Source of the DNA: Acidobacteriota bacterium | GTDB taxonomy: Bacteria > Acidobacteriota > Blastocatellia > Pyrinomonadales > Pyrinomonadaceae | Direction: 5' to 3' | Length of the DNA: 64,000 nt | Assembly (NCBI GenBank): GCA_019639235.1 | Contig: JAHBSG010000020.1 | Location: 1-64,000, forward strand | Shown: positions 17,310 through 26,261 of the stretch, one piece after another | How the letters are laid out: each line of letters begins with the position of its first letter | Numbering within the stretch: position 1 is the stretch's first letter | The notes under the pieces: generated by a model | Seen by the model: only the letters and a program-made list of their open reading frames with translations | What the model was told of the DNA's origin: nothing | Database searches by the model: none | Translations under genes and position numbers: made by a program

Positions 17310-17338
17310 TTGAGGTTTCCGTCGATTAGAAATATGAT
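17310..17338 (+). promoter_or_regulatory. predicted promoter for yvcK
   Basis: TTGAGG (17310-17315), a 17-bp spacer and TATGAT (17333-17338), about 43 bp upstream of the yvcK start. Confidence 0.5.
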
Positions 17339-17380
17339 GCGAACGGCACTGCTTTTGGCAAAAGCCATGAAATCGAAGTG

Positions 17381-18433
17381 ATGACGCACCAATTTCACCG
17401 AAACTCGAACGTTGTCGCCGTCGGGGGAGGCAATGGCCTTTCGACCCTTTTATCGGGGCTGAAGGCTTTTGTTGGCGATCGAGGCGACGACTCCGGCCCG
17501 ATAAAAGAGCTTTCGGCGATAGTTGCCGTCTCGGACGACGGCGGGAGTTCGGGACGTCTTCGTGAAGAGCTTGATATGCCGCCGCCCGGCGATATTCGCA
17601 ATTGCCTGGTCGCACTTTCGGAGGATTCACATCTGCTCGCGCGGCTCTTTCGGCACCGGTTCAGCGGAGACGGCGAGCTTGCCGGCCACAGTTGCGGAAA
17701 TCTATTTCTCGCCGCACTTTCGGAAGTTACCGGCGATTTTTCAGAGGCGGTTCGGCTCTCCGCAGAGATCCTGGCCACCAAGGGCCACCTTTACCCGGCC
17801 ACGAGCACGAACGTTAGGATCGCCGCCCGCACTGCCGACGGCGAAACTATCAAGGGCGAGACCAACATAGGCAAATGCGGCAAACGCATTGAGCGGCTTT
17901 TTCTGGAACCGGCGAAGTGCGAGCCGCTGCCGGGTGCGATCGAGGCGATCCGAAGTGCGGACCTGATAACGGTCGGCCCGGGATCGCTTTATACAAGCAT
18001 TTTACCGCCGCTTCTCGTACCGGCGATCCGGCGTGCGATCGTTGAATCCGCGGCCGTTAAGGTCTTTATATGCAATCTGATGACCCAGCCCGGTGAAACG
18101 GACGGAATGACCGGACGGAGGCATCTTGAGGTCGTTAAAGAGCATATTCCGGAGCTTCAGTTCGACCACCTTATTGTTAACAACCGGCCGGTTTCGGACC
18201 GGCAAGCCGAGCTTTACCTAAGAGAGGGTGCCGAGCAGATCGGGGTCCATGGTTCGATGAACGAGGAAGAGATCGAGGGAGCCGTGGTAATCAAACGCGA
18301 TCTGCTTGATTCGGGTGAGAAGGTCCGGCACGATCCGGCCAAGCTTGCCCGAACGGTACTCGAATGCCTAGGCACGGGTGCGAGCGGCTATTTGCATACC
18401 TCGAAGGCCCCGGATATCGGTACTGTTGCGTGA
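17381..18433 (+). CDS. yvcK: YvcK/CofD-like gluconeogenesis and cell-wall regulator
   Basis: This 350-residue protein has the CofD-like fold of YvcK (GlmR). That protein binds UDP-sugars and, in Bacillus, controls carbon flow into cell-wall precursors, in part by stimulating GlmS. Motifs are VGGGNGLSTLL near the N terminus, SDDGGSSGRLRE near 50, GHSCGNLFL, and a TVGPGSLYTSILP nucleotide/sugar loop near 200. The ATG at 17381 is preferred over the GTG just before it. The next genes are glmU and glmS, which strongly supports a role in UDP-GlcNAc homeostasis. Confidence 0.92.
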   Translation: MTHQFHRNSNVVAVGGGNGLSTLLSGLKAFVGDRGDDSGPIKELSAIVAVSDDGGSSGRLREELDMPPPGDIRNCLVALSEDSHLLARLFRHRFSGDGELAGHSCGNLFLAALSEVTGDFSEAVRLSAEILATKGHLYPATSTNVRIAARTADGETIKGETNIGKCGKRIERLFLEPAKCEPLPGAIEAIRSADLITVGPGSLYTSILPPLLVPAIRRAIVESAAVKVFICNLMTQPGETDGMTGRRHLEVVKEHIPELQFDHLIVNNRPVSDRQAELYLREGAEQIGVHGSMNEEEIEGAVVIKRDLLDSGEKVRHDPAKLARTVLECLGTGASGYLHTSKAPDIGTVA

Positions 18434-18486
18434 CATAAGCCTGCTTTATTCGTATCATTTCACTTTCTTGTCGTTCGAAACCTGAA

Positions 18487-19890
18487 ATGCAAAACGAATC
18501 TCCGGGAAATAAGCCAATAGACGTGCTGATACTTGCCGCCGGGCTCGGAACGCGGATGCGTTCGGGCATCGCGAAGGTGCTCCACCGGCTGGGCGAAACG
18601 CCGTTGATCAATCACGTTTGCCGCACGGCCGCCGCTCTTGGGCCGGATAAGATCTACGTGGTCGTCGGACACCAGGCGGACGAGGTAAAAAAGGCCGTAT
18701 TGGAGGAGATCGAGGCCGATCGCGTCGAATTTGTAATGCAGAAAGAGCAGCTCGGCACGGGCGATGCGGTCAACGCTGCCCGCGAGCACTTCACCGATCG
18801 CGATTCGACGCTCCTGATACTTTCAGGCGACGTCCCGCTCATCCGTCACGAAACACTTGCCTCCTTGGTTCAATATCACCACAACCACCGCGGACGCGGG
18901 GCGGCGGCGACCGTTTTGACCGTTAAGCTCAAGGATCCGACGGGCTACGGGCGCGTTGGTCGCTCGGGTGAAGGTCTTTTCGACCGGATCGTAGAGCAGA
19001 AAGATGCTTCAAACGTCGAGCTTGAGATAAATGAGATCAATGCCGGGATCTATTGCTTCGATTCACGAAAGCTTTTTGCAGCCCTGGCCGAAGTTAAGAA
19101 CGACAACGCTCAGGGCGAATATTACCTGACCGACGTTCCGGCAATGCTTCGAGAGGCCGGGGAAGACGTTGCCGTTTACAGCCACAGCGACCATAAGGAG
19201 ATCGAGGGCGTTAACAACCGCGTACAGCTTGCCGAGATGGAGCGCGTGCTAAGGCGGCGGACCGTTCAACGGCTGATGCTCGACAGCGGCGTCACATTCA
19301 TCGACCCGAAAAGCGTTTACATCAGCGAGCGGGCGAAATTCGGCCGCGACACGGTCATTTACCCGAACGTTTCGGTCGAGGGAAATTCCGAGATCGGCGA
19401 CGGCTGCACGATAAGGCAGGGAACACGCCTGACCAACGCGCGGGTCGGCCACGGCGTCGAGATACTTGATAACTGCGTGGTGGCCGATTCGGAGATCGGG
19501 AACGGCTGCACCGTCGGCCCGATGGCACATCTCCGCGGGAAAGCCGTGATGATGGAAGGAGCAAAGGTCGGGAATTTTGTCGAGATGAAAAAGACCCGCC
19601 TCGGCCGCGGCTCAAAGGCGAACCACCTGACATATCTCGGCGATGCGACCATCGGCGACAAAACGAACATCGGAGCGGGAACAATAACCTGCAACTACGA
19701 TGGGAAGAACAAGCACGAAACCCACATCGGCAATGACGTGAAGATCGGTTCGGACACGATGCTAGTCGCTCCGGTAAAGGTCGGCGACGGCGCTGCAACC
19801 GGAGCGGGAAGTGTTGTGACGAAAGAAGTCGAGGCCGGAGAGTTGGTGGCTGGCGTGCCCGCCCGGCCGCTCAAGCAGAGGGCAGAGTGA
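18487..19890 (+). CDS. glmU: bifunctional GlcNAc-1-P uridyltransferase / GlcN-1-P acetyltransferase
   Basis: This 467-residue enzyme makes UDP-GlcNAc from glucosamine-1-phosphate in two steps. The N-terminal pyrophosphorylase domain has LAAGLGTRMRSG (about 15-26), QLGTGDAV and NAGIYCFD. The C-terminal left-handed beta-helix begins near 265 and shows hexapeptide repeats such as IGDGCTIRQGTRL and the acetyltransferase segment NHLTYLGDATIG followed by CNYDGKNKH. Length is typical. It is followed, with a 4-base overlap, by a small membrane gene and then glmS. Confidence 0.97.
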   Translation: MQNESPGNKPIDVLILAAGLGTRMRSGIAKVLHRLGETPLINHVCRTAAALGPDKIYVVVGHQADEVKKAVLEEIEADRVEFVMQKEQLGTGDAVNAAREHFTDRDSTLLILSGDVPLIRHETLASLVQYHHNHRGRGAAATVLTVKLKDPTGYGRVGRSGEGLFDRIVEQKDASNVELEINEINAGIYCFDSRKLFAALAEVKNDNAQGEYYLTDVPAMLREAGEDVAVYSHSDHKEIEGVNNRVQLAEMERVLRRRTVQRLMLDSGVTFIDPKSVYISERAKFGRDTVIYPNVSVEGNSEIGDGCTIRQGTRLTNARVGHGVEILDNCVVADSEIGNGCTVGPMAHLRGKAVMMEGAKVGNFVEMKKTRLGRGSKANHLTYLGDATIGDKTNIGAGTITCNYDGKNKHETHIGNDVKIGSDTMLVAPVKVGDGAATGAGSVVTKEVEAGELVAGVPARPLKQRAE

Positions 19891-20072
19891 AGATGAAGGT
19901 ACTGTTATATCTTTTGGGAATCTTATCGGCTGCTTTTGGCCTCTTGGCAATATTTCGTGCGGTCGAAACAGCGCTCGGTGGCGGGCGGTTCAGCCTCGGT
20001 ATGCTGGTTTTTGGTGCGGCGGGCATTTTCATTTCGTCGATATGGTTCAGGCGCGCGAGGGCGTTGAAATAG
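19887..20072 (+). CDS. small membrane protein between glmU and glmS
   Basis: This protein of up to 61 residues has two hydrophobic segments (LLYLLGILSAAFGLLAIF and LGMLVFGAAGIFISSIWF) and a basic C terminus RRARALK. Translation may start at GTG 19887, which overlaps the glmU stop by 4 bases, or at ATG 19893. No family is recognised. Its tight position suggests coupled expression with the amino-sugar genes, but its length alone leaves room for doubt. Confidence 0.55.
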   Translation: MKMKVLLYLLGILSAAFGLLAIFRAVETALGGGRFSLGMLVFGAAGIFISSIWFRRARALK

Positions 20073-20081
20073 TGGTTTTTT

Positions 20082-21944
20082 ATGTGCGGAATTGTTGGAT
20101 ACGTTGGAAATAAGCAAGTCGTGCCGTTGATCATCGATGGCTTGAGGAAGCTCGAGTATCGCGGATACGACTCGGCCGGTATTGCGGTCGTTGATGAGGG
20201 GCGGCATTTGGAATTGCGGCGTGCCGAGGGCAAGCTCCGCAACCTTGAGGAAGCGATCCGGCTGAAGCCCCTTGATGGGACATACGGCATTGGCCATACG
20301 CGGTGGGCGACGCACGGCCGGCCGACCGAGGAAAACGCCCACCCGCACCGCGACCGCTCAGGCAAGGTCGTCGTTGTTCACAACGGCATAATCGAGAATT
20401 ACCTTTCACTAAAGGAAAGGCTTGCCGATCAAGGACACGAATTCAAGACCGAGACCGATACCGAAGTGGTCGCGCATCTGATCGGCCATTACATTGAGAA
20501 AGAAGGGCTTTCGCTCGAGCTTGCGGTACGAAAGGCTGTCGCCGAGCTTCGTGGGATATTTGCTCTTTCAATCATCTCGGTCGATGAGCCGGATACCGTG
20601 ATCGCGGTCCGCGAAGGGCCGCCGGTGGTAATCGGGCTCGGTGACGGCGAGTTCTTTGTCGCCTCCGATATCCCGCCGATCCTGGCCCATACTCGCGACG
20701 TTTTCTTCCTTGGCGACCGCGAGATCGCGGTGCTGACGAAAGAGAGCGTGCGGGTAACGGACTTTGACGGCAACGCGGTCGAGCCGCAGCGGCAGCGGAT
20801 CACGTGGGACCCGATAATGGCAGAGAAAGGCGGCTTCAAACACTTCATGCTCAAGGAGATATACGAGCAGCCGCGGGCCGTCCGAGACACTGTTCAGGGC
20901 CGGGTTTCGCTCGACACGGGCCGCGTTTATCTCGACGAGATGGACATCTCCGAGGAGGAATTTCGCTCGATAACCTCGATCAAGATCGCTGCCTGCGGCA
21001 CGTCCTGGCATGCCGGGCTTGCCGGGAAGTATATGCTCGAAAAGCTCGCCCGCGTTCCGGTCGAGGTCGATTACGCGTCGGAGTTTCGCTATCGCGATCC
21101 GGTTCTGAGCGAGAGCGACCTTCTGATCGTCATCTCGCAATCGGGCGAGACGGCAGACACCATCGCCGCGATGCGCGAAGCTCGGCAGCAGGGATGCAAG
21201 GTGCTTGCGGTCTGCAATGTGCAGGGTTCGATGATCCACCGCGAAGCGGACGGCACCATCCTGACGCACGCCGGGCCGGAGATCGGCGTTGCCTCGACCA
21301 AGGCGTTCACGGCGCAAATGATCGCGCTCTATCTATTTGCTCTCTATCTGGGCGAACTTCGCGGCACGATCAACGAAGACGAGGCCAAGCGGCTGGCTCA
21401 GGACCTGGCCGAGCTGCCGCTGAAGATCGAACAGCTTTTGAACGACGCCGACCTGATCGAGGAACTTTCAAAGGACTTCTTCCGTGTTCAGGATTTCCTA
21501 TATCTCGGCCGCGGCATCAATTTCCCGGTCGCCCTCGAGGGAGCATTGAAGCTTAAAGAGATCAGCTACATTCACGCCGAGGGCTATCCGGCGGGCGAGA
21601 TGAAGCACGGCCCGAATGCGTTGATCGACGAAAAACTGCCGGTCGTTGTGGTCAATACACGCGAGAACGGCAACGAGGGAAGCGAGCTTCGCTATGAGAA
21701 AACGCACTCGAACATCGTCGAGGTAAAGGCACGCGACGGCATCGTCATCGCCGTGCTGACCGAGGGCGATGGGATGAGCTCGAAGGTCGCTGACCACATC
21801 ATCGAGATTCCCGAAACCTCCGACCTGCTCGGGCCGGTGCTCTCGGTCGTCCCGCTCCAGCTCTTGGCATATCATATCGCCGTCCGCCGCGGCTGCGATG
21901 TCGATCAGCCGAGAAACTTGGCCAAATCTGTGACCGTGGAATAA
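20082..21944 (+). CDS. glmS: glutamine--fructose-6-phosphate aminotransferase
   Basis: This 620-residue GlmS makes glucosamine-6-phosphate from fructose-6-phosphate and glutamine. The N-terminal class II amidotransferase starts [10 protein letters not shown] with catalytic Cys2, and has YRGYDSAG and GHTRWATHG. Two SIS domains follow ([26 protein letters not shown], then [18 protein letters not shown]). The C terminus NLAKSVTVE is canonical. I see no glmS ribozyme upstream: the gap after the small membrane gene is only about 10 bp. Control may instead pass through YvcK. Confidence 0.98.
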   Translation: MCGIVGYVGNKQVVPLIIDGLRKLEYRGYDSAGIAVVDEGRHLELRRAEGKLRNLEEAIRLKPLDGTYGIGHTRWATHGRPTEENAHPHRDRSGKVVVVHNGIIENYLSLKERLADQGHEFKTETDTEVVAHLIGHYIEKEGLSLELAVRKAVAELRGIFALSIISVDEPDTVIAVREGPPVVIGLGDGEFFVASDIPPILAHTRDVFFLGDREIAVLTKESVRVTDFDGNAVEPQRQRITWDPIMAEKGGFKHFMLKEIYEQPRAVRDTVQGRVSLDTGRVYLDEMDISEEEFRSITSIKIAACGTSWHAGLAGKYMLEKLARVPVEVDYASEFRYRDPVLSESDLLIVISQSGETADTIAAMREARQQGCKVLAVCNVQGSMIHREADGTILTHAGPEIGVASTKAFTAQMIALYLFALYLGELRGTINEDEAKRLAQDLAELPLKIEQLLNDADLIEELSKDFFRVQDFLYLGRGINFPVALEGALKLKEISYIHAEGYPAGEMKHGPNALIDEKLPVVVVNTRENGNEGSELRYEKTHSNIVEVKARDGIVIAVLTEGDGMSSKVADHIIEIPETSDLLGPVLSVVPLQLLAYHIAVRRGCDVDQPRNLAKSVTVE

Positions 21945-21953
21945 GATAGGGTT

Positions 21954-22154
21954 ATGAAATGGCGTGTCGTTTTAGAGCGCGACGAAGAATCCGGTGAATG
22001 GGCAGTTTGGTGTCCCGAGTTACCCGGTTGCACCAGTGCGGGTACGACCGAGCAGGAAGCACTTGAGAATATTCGCGAAGCGATCGAGCTTTATCTCGAG
22101 CCTGCTACGTACCCGTTCGCTCCGTCAGCAGTTATTCGTGAGGTTTACGTCTAG
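21954..22154 (+). CDS. hicB: HicB-family antitoxin
   Basis: This 66-residue HicB-like antitoxin comprises the partial RNase H-fold domain: VVLERDEESGEWAVWCPEL followed by PGCTSAGTTEQEALENI and REAIELYLE. It has no C-terminal DNA-binding domain, so autoregulation must work differently or be weak. The gene precedes the toxin gene hicA by 11 bp. This antitoxin-first order is common among short HicB forms. Confidence 0.88.
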   Translation: MKWRVVLERDEESGEWAVWCPELPGCTSAGTTEQEALENIREAIELYLEPATYPFAPSAVIREVYV

Positions 22155-22165
22155 CGATCCAAAGG

Positions 22166-22378
22166 ATGAGGACGTTCACGTCCAAAGAGATCGAACGCCT
22201 TTTGGCCAGGTTTGGATTCGTGTTGGTTTCTCAAAAGGGAAGTCATAGAAAATGGCGGAATTACTCCACCGGCCGACAGGTGATTGTGCCCTTCCACAGC
22301 GGCAGGAATCTCCCTGTCGGAACCCTTCGCAATATTCTTGAAAACGCGGCGATCCCCGAGTCGGAATGGAAGAACTAG
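22166..22378 (+). CDS. hicA: HicA-family mRNA interferase toxin
   Basis: This 70-residue HicA toxin has a dsRBD-like fold. The hallmark GSHRKW carries the catalytic His near residue 27. It is preceded by LLARFGFVLVSQK and followed by VIVPFHSGRNLPVGTLRNIL. Such toxins cleave translated mRNA when free of HicB. It pairs with the hicB gene immediately upstream. It appears intact. Confidence 0.93.
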   Translation: MRTFTSKEIERLLARFGFVLVSQKGSHRKWRNYSTGRQVIVPFHSGRNLPVGTLRNILENAAIPESEWKN

Positions 22379-22421
22379 TAACAATCCTCTCCGCCGCAAT
22401 CGAAAGATCTGATCGTTAAAA

Positions 22422-23384
22422 ATGAAGGCAATTGTCATTGTAGAATTTGGCGGGCCTGAGGTGCTCGGACTTGCGGAGGTTGAGACACCGAGCCCGGCGG
22501 ATGGGCAGGTGCTAGTCCGCGTCAGGGCGGCGGGTGTGAATCCGGTCGATACCTATATTCGTTCGGGCATACATGCCGTAAAGCCGAAGCTGCCCTACAC
22601 ACCGGGAAAAGATGGTGCCGGGGTCGTCGAGGCGGTCGGTCCGGGAGTGCGGCGATTCGAGCCCGGTGATCGCGTTTACATTGCCGACACGCTGACCGGT
22701 TCCTACGCAGAATATGCCCTTTGCCGAGAGGATCAGCTCGGACGTCTTCCGGAGAACGTTTCTTTCGAAGCCGGTGCGGGTGTTTTCACGCCCTATGCCA
22801 CTTCGTATCGGGCGCTTTTTCAAAAGGCCGGGGCGAAGATCGGCGAGACCATTCTTGTCCACGGAGCGTCAGGCGGTGTTGGGATCGCGGCGGTTCAGTG
22901 GGCAAAGAGTGCGGGAATGCGCGTGATCGGCACTGCAAGCACCGACGAAGGCAGGGAACTTGCCGCAGCGAACGGGGCTGACGCTGTGTTTGACCACTCG
23001 GATCCGGGGCATTACGCGGCCATCATGGAAGCGACCGCGGGCAAGGGTTGCGATGTCGTCCTTGAGATGCTGGCAAACGTGAATCTTGAGAATGACTTTG
23101 CGGCTCTGGCAAAGTTCGGCCGGATAGTCGTTATCGGCAGCCGCGGGAGCCTTGAATTTACGCCGCGACTCGCGATGACCAAAGAGGCGACGATCCTCGG
23201 AATGTCGCTCTTCAACGCGGCTCCTCACGAGATGGCCGTGATCCACCGGGCGATCGAGAACGGACTTGAGAGCGGCGTTGTCGCTCCGGTAATCAGCAAG
23301 ACGTTCGCGCTCGGCGATGCCGCGGCGGCACACCGCGAAGTGATCGAAGGCAAGAGCCTCGGCAAGATCGTCCTTGTCCCGTGA
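22422..23384 (+). CDS. NADPH:quinone oxidoreductase (zinc-free MDR family)
   Basis: This 320-residue medium-chain dehydrogenase/reductase is of the quinone reductase type. The N-terminal GroES-like domain has RAAGVNPVDTYIRSG and PGKDGAGVVEAVGPGV. The Rossmann fold (about 140-260) has the nucleotide loop HGASGGVGIAAVQWAK. The Cys/His ligands of zinc alcohol dehydrogenases are absent, consistent with QOR/zeta-crystallin members. A DVVLEMLANVNLENDF segment and a KIVLVP C terminus follow. It converges with the HMT-MTHFR gene. The actual electron acceptor is not defined. Confidence 0.9.
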   Translation: MKAIVIVEFGGPEVLGLAEVETPSPADGQVLVRVRAAGVNPVDTYIRSGIHAVKPKLPYTPGKDGAGVVEAVGPGVRRFEPGDRVYIADTLTGSYAEYALCREDQLGRLPENVSFEAGAGVFTPYATSYRALFQKAGAKIGETILVHGASGGVGIAAVQWAKSAGMRVIGTASTDEGRELAAANGADAVFDHSDPGHYAAIMEATAGKGCDVVLEMLANVNLENDFAALAKFGRIVVIGSRGSLEFTPRLAMTKEATILGMSLFNAAPHEMAVIHRAIENGLESGVVAPVISKTFALGDAAAAHREVIEGKSLGKIVLVP

Positions 23385-23386
23385 GC

Positions 23387-25270
23387 CTAGAGCTTCGCCG
23401 AACCGGCGGCCTTAAATTCGTCAAGCGCGTCGAAAACCTGCAGGGCGTATTTCACGTTCCCGAACGGAGCCGAGACCTGCACGCCGGCGATCACATCCCG
23501 CACCTCAAGCAGCGACTCTCGGGCGATCTTGATGCCTTCCTCTCGGGCCTCGTCCTTTCCTTTTTCCGAAGCGACCCTCATCCGCTCTAAGATCTCAGGC
23601 GTAACATTCACTCCCGGCACTTCGTTGTGCAGGAACTCGGCATTGCGGAAGCTGACCAGCGGCCAAATGCCGGCGACGATCGGTATCTTGACGTGAGCAA
23701 TACGGTCGATGAACGACCGAAGCTGCTCGGTGTCAAAGACAGGCTGGGTGATTGCATATTCTGCTCCGGCCTCGACCTTCCATTCAAAACGGCGAATTTC
23801 CTCATCGAGGTTCACCGCACCGGGATTTACACCAACGCCGATCGAAAATGCGGTCGGTTTGCCTATCGGGTTATTGCCGATGTCGAGCCCGTGATTGAGC
23901 TTGTTTACCATGTTGGTCAGGCCGATGGCGTCGATGTCAAAGACCGCGGTCGCGTCCGGGTAAGGGCCCATCTTCGGCGGGTCGCCGGTGATCAAAAGCA
24001 GGTTGTGCAGGTCAAGAGCGGCAGCTCCAAGGAGGTCCGACATCATCCCGAGCAAATTGCGGTCACGGCAGCAATAGTGGAGCACGGCCTCGATGCCGAT
24101 CTCGCGTTCGACGAGGACGGCGGTCGCCTGGGCAGACATCCGTGTCTGCGCCCGCGGGCCGTCAGGGATGTTCACCGCGTCAACTCCGGCCTCCTTCAGC
24201 AGACGGATCGAATCGAGCGTCGCCTGAGCATCGCAGCCTTTCGGCGGGAGCACCTCGACCGAGGTGACGAACTCGCCCCGGGCGATCTTTGCCGACCAAC
24301 GGGAGCGTTCCTCTGGCGCGACGACCGAAACATCTTCGGGTTTGAGTTCGGTGACGCTCGCGTGCTTTACGGCAGCCGCCTGATGAAGCTGCCGCGGGCT
24401 GATCGAGCGAATAGCGTCGGCGATCAGTTTGATGTGCGTCGGCGTTGTGCCGCAGCAGCCGCCGACGAACTTCGCACCGGCCTGGACGAAGCGCTTGGCA
24501 AAGGTCGCCATGTATTCGGGCGAGCCCATGTAGAACTGGCGGCCCTGGACGTCACGCGGAAGTCCCGCGTTCGGCTGTGCCGAGAGCGGAAGTTCGGTGA
24601 CTGCCCGCATCTTTTCGAGAGCTGACAATACATGAGTCGGGCCCATCCCGCAGTTGAGGCCGATGGCGTCAACACCGAGTTTTTCAAGCTCGGCGGTGAA
24701 TGTCTCGGGTGCGGTCCCGAACGTCGTTTTGCCGTGGTCCTGGATCGTCATCTGGGCGACGATCGGCAGATCGCAGATCTCTTTTACGGCACGGATCGCT
24801 TGTTCGATGACCGGGAGTTCCGAGAAGGTCTCAAGAATAAAGAGATCGACGCCGCCTTCGAGCAGAGCCTCTGCCTGCTCGCGAAACAATTCGCGGGCCT
24901 CTTCGAAAGAGGTCGGGCCAAAGGGCTCTATTCGCAATCCGAGCGGGCCTATCGCACCGGCAACGAACGCCTTATCGCCGGCCGCCTCGCGGGCAAGGCG
25001 TGCGGCCGCGATGTTGATCTCGCGGAGCCGCGATTCGAGGCCATACTGCTGAAGCTTGTGCCGTGTCGCACCAAACGAATTCGTTTCGATGACATCGGCC
25101 CCTGCCTTTACGTATTCGGCGTGGACCTCGCGGACGAGGTCGGGAGCGGTCAGGTTTAGCTCGTCGTAGCTGCGGTTGATGTAAACGCCCTTGTCGTAAA
25201 GCCGGGTGCCGACCGCACCGTCAAACACGAAAACGCTTTCCGAAGCAAGTAATTCACGAAAATCTCTCAT
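23387..25270 (-). CDS. bifunctional homocysteine S-methyltransferase / methylenetetrahydrofolate reductase
   Basis: This 627-residue fusion is like Bacillus YitJ. The N-terminal homocysteine methyltransferase domain (about 1-295) has FDGAVGTRLYDKG, zinc-ligand Cys in GLNCGMGP and the GGCCGTTPTH pair. The C-terminal MTHFR domain (about 330-620) has TSVEVLPPKGCD, NIPDGPRA, LLLITGDPPKMG and EYAITQPVFD. It makes methyltetrahydrofolate and methylates homocysteine to methionine. The ATG at 25270 is used because a terminator hairpin and a SAM-II-like aptamer lie between it and a good promoter. This gives feedback control by S-adenosylmethionine. A possible SD (GAGG) sits in the hairpin arm. Confidence 0.95.
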   Translation of the reverse strand: MRDFRELLASESVFVFDGAVGTRLYDKGVYINRSYDELNLTAPDLVREVHAEYVKAGADVIETNSFGATRHKLQQYGLESRLREINIAAARLAREAAGDKAFVAGAIGPLGLRIEPFGPTSFEEARELFREQAEALLEGGVDLFILETFSELPVIEQAIRAVKEICDLPIVAQMTIQDHGKTTFGTAPETFTAELEKLGVDAIGLNCGMGPTHVLSALEKMRAVTELPLSAQPNAGLPRDVQGRQFYMGSPEYMATFAKRFVQAGAKFVGGCCGTTPTHIKLIADAIRSISPRQLHQAAAVKHASVTELKPEDVSVVAPEERSRWSAKIARGEFVTSVEVLPPKGCDAQATLDSIRLLKEAGVDAVNIPDGPRAQTRMSAQATAVLVEREIGIEAVLHYCCRDRNLLGMMSDLLGAAALDLHNLLLITGDPPKMGPYPDATAVFDIDAIGLTNMVNKLNHGLDIGNNPIGKPTAFSIGVGVNPGAVNLDEEIRRFEWKVEAGAEYAITQPVFDTEQLRSFIDRIAHVKIPIVAGIWPLVSFRNAEFLHNEVPGVNVTPEILERMRVASEKGKDEAREEGIKIARESLLEVRDVIAGVQVSAPFGNVKYALQVFDALDEFKAAGSAKL

Positions 25271-25274
25271 AACT

Positions 25275-25303
25275 AAAAAGGCCTCGCCAAACAGCGAGAC
25301 CTC
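25275..25303 (-). terminator. attenuator hairpin before HMT-MTHFR start
   Basis: On the minus strand AGGTCTCGC pairs with GCGAGGCCT (one wobble), followed by TTTTT, only a few bases before the ATG at 25270. It sits about 28 nt after the SAM-II-like aptamer. It could act as an intrinsic terminator or hide the GAGG ribosome site in its 3' arm. Confidence 0.75.
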
Positions 25304-25330
25304 AGATTCCGGATCGATTGTCACAGGCTG

Positions 25331-25380
25331 TTTAGCAGATTATTTAACGTGGTCGCAAGTCGCAATAACTCACCACGGGT
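25331..25380 (-). promoter_or_regulatory. SAM-II-like riboswitch aptamer
   Basis: Minus-strand RNA reads CCCGTGGTGA (25379-25370), then CTTGC, CCACGTTAAA (25352-25343) and GCTAAA (25336-25331). The P1 stem CGTGG/CCACG and the conserved TTAAA-N-AA...GCTAAA tail match the SAM-II (metA) aptamer as I know it. It starts within a few bases of the predicted transcription start and precedes a methionine-synthesis gene. Confidence 0.85.
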
Positions 25381-25389
25381 GTAACCCTG

Positions 25390-25418
25390 ATAATGCGACT
25401 TCGGCGGCCAAGTGTCAA
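25390..25418 (-). promoter_or_regulatory. promoter of the SAM-II-regulated HMT-MTHFR gene
   Basis: On the minus strand, a perfect TTGACA (25418-25413), a 17-bp spacer and CATTAT (25395-25390). The expected start near 25383 puts the aptamer at the very 5' end of the transcript. Confidence 0.7.
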
Positions 25419-25422
25419 GGTT

Positions 25423-26250
25423 TCAGCGTTGGCACCTCCGGCAAAAGAATGTCGAGCGGCCTGCCTGCTTTATTCTAATGATGCTCTCGCCGCAGGCCGG
25501 GCATTCCTCGCCCTCGCGGCCGTAAACACGCCAATCGGGCGAATCCTGTTCACCATAAAAATTTCCGCCGATGTTTCCGGGTTCGACCGGGACCGCTCGG
25601 CTAGACTCGACGGCGCGTTCGAGCACGGCGATTATCGCCGTGTGCAGTAGCTCGGCCTTTGGCTTTGTGAGCCGGTCGGCACGCTTTCGCGGGTCGATTC
25701 CGGATTCGAACAATGCCTCGGCAGCGTAGATATTGCCGAGCCCGCAGACCTTGGTCTGGTCGAGCAAGAACTCTTTAATTGGCCGCGACGACGCCTTCAT
25801 TTTCGAGCGAAGATAATCGAGCGAGAAAGCCTCGCCAAAAGGCTCCGGAGCAAGTTTGCAAAGCTCCTTCGCGGCACCGAGCTCGTCGCTCCGGACGATG
25901 TTCATGAACCCGAAGTGCCGCTGATCGCTGAAATGGAGCGTCTCGGCGCCAAGTTCGAACTGGGCATGTGTGAAACGCGGCGGCTCGCTGCCCGCGGGGG
26001 CGATCGAGAAACGGCCGCTCATCCGAAGATGGACGACGAGCGTCCTCTCATTCTCAAGATCGAAGAGAATGTGTTTGCCGCGTCGGCTAACCGACCGGAT
26101 CCGGGCATTCGCCAGATGGGCGTTGAAATCCTCGGGAGCAAAAGCGGGTGCGAGCCTCGGGCGGTGAAGCATCGCTTGCTCGATCCGGCGGCCGCGGACG
26201 AGCAGGTCGAGATGGCTGGCGACGAGTTGGACCTCGGGTAATTCGGGCAT
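25423..26250 (-). CDS. mutM: formamidopyrimidine-DNA glycosylase
   Basis: This 275-residue Fpg/MutM enzyme excises oxidised purines such as 8-oxoguanine and nicks the abasic site. The mature N terminus PELPEV provides catalytic Pro1 and Glu2. The helix-two-turn-helix has LLDQTKVCGLGNIYAAEALF (near residues 160-180). The C-terminal zinc finger has the pattern CxxC-x16-CxxC (CPAC ... CRRC). Length is typical. It reads away from the sugar nucleotidyltransferase gene 11 bp upstream and is probably co-transcribed with it. Confidence 0.97.
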   Translation of the reverse strand: MPELPEVQLVASHLDLLVRGRRIEQAMLHRPRLAPAFAPEDFNAHLANARIRSVSRRGKHILFDLENERTLVVHLRMSGRFSIAPAGSEPPRFTHAQFELGAETLHFSDQRHFGFMNIVRSDELGAAKELCKLAPEPFGEAFSLDYLRSKMKASSRPIKEFLLDQTKVCGLGNIYAAEALFESGIDPRKRADRLTKPKAELLHTAIIAVLERAVESSRAVPVEPGNIGGNFYGEQDSPDWRVYGREGEECPACGESIIRIKQAGRSTFFCRRCQR

Positions 26251-26261
26251 TTCGAGAGTTT

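Noticed and set aside
20072..20082. glmS ribozyme upstream of glmS
   Set aside because: The gap is only about 10 bp and the preceding sequence codes for a small membrane protein. There is no room for the ribozyme.
23627..24625. 332-residue plus-strand frame inside the HMT-MTHFR gene
   Set aside because: It is antisense to a well-supported gene, with no start context or family motifs.
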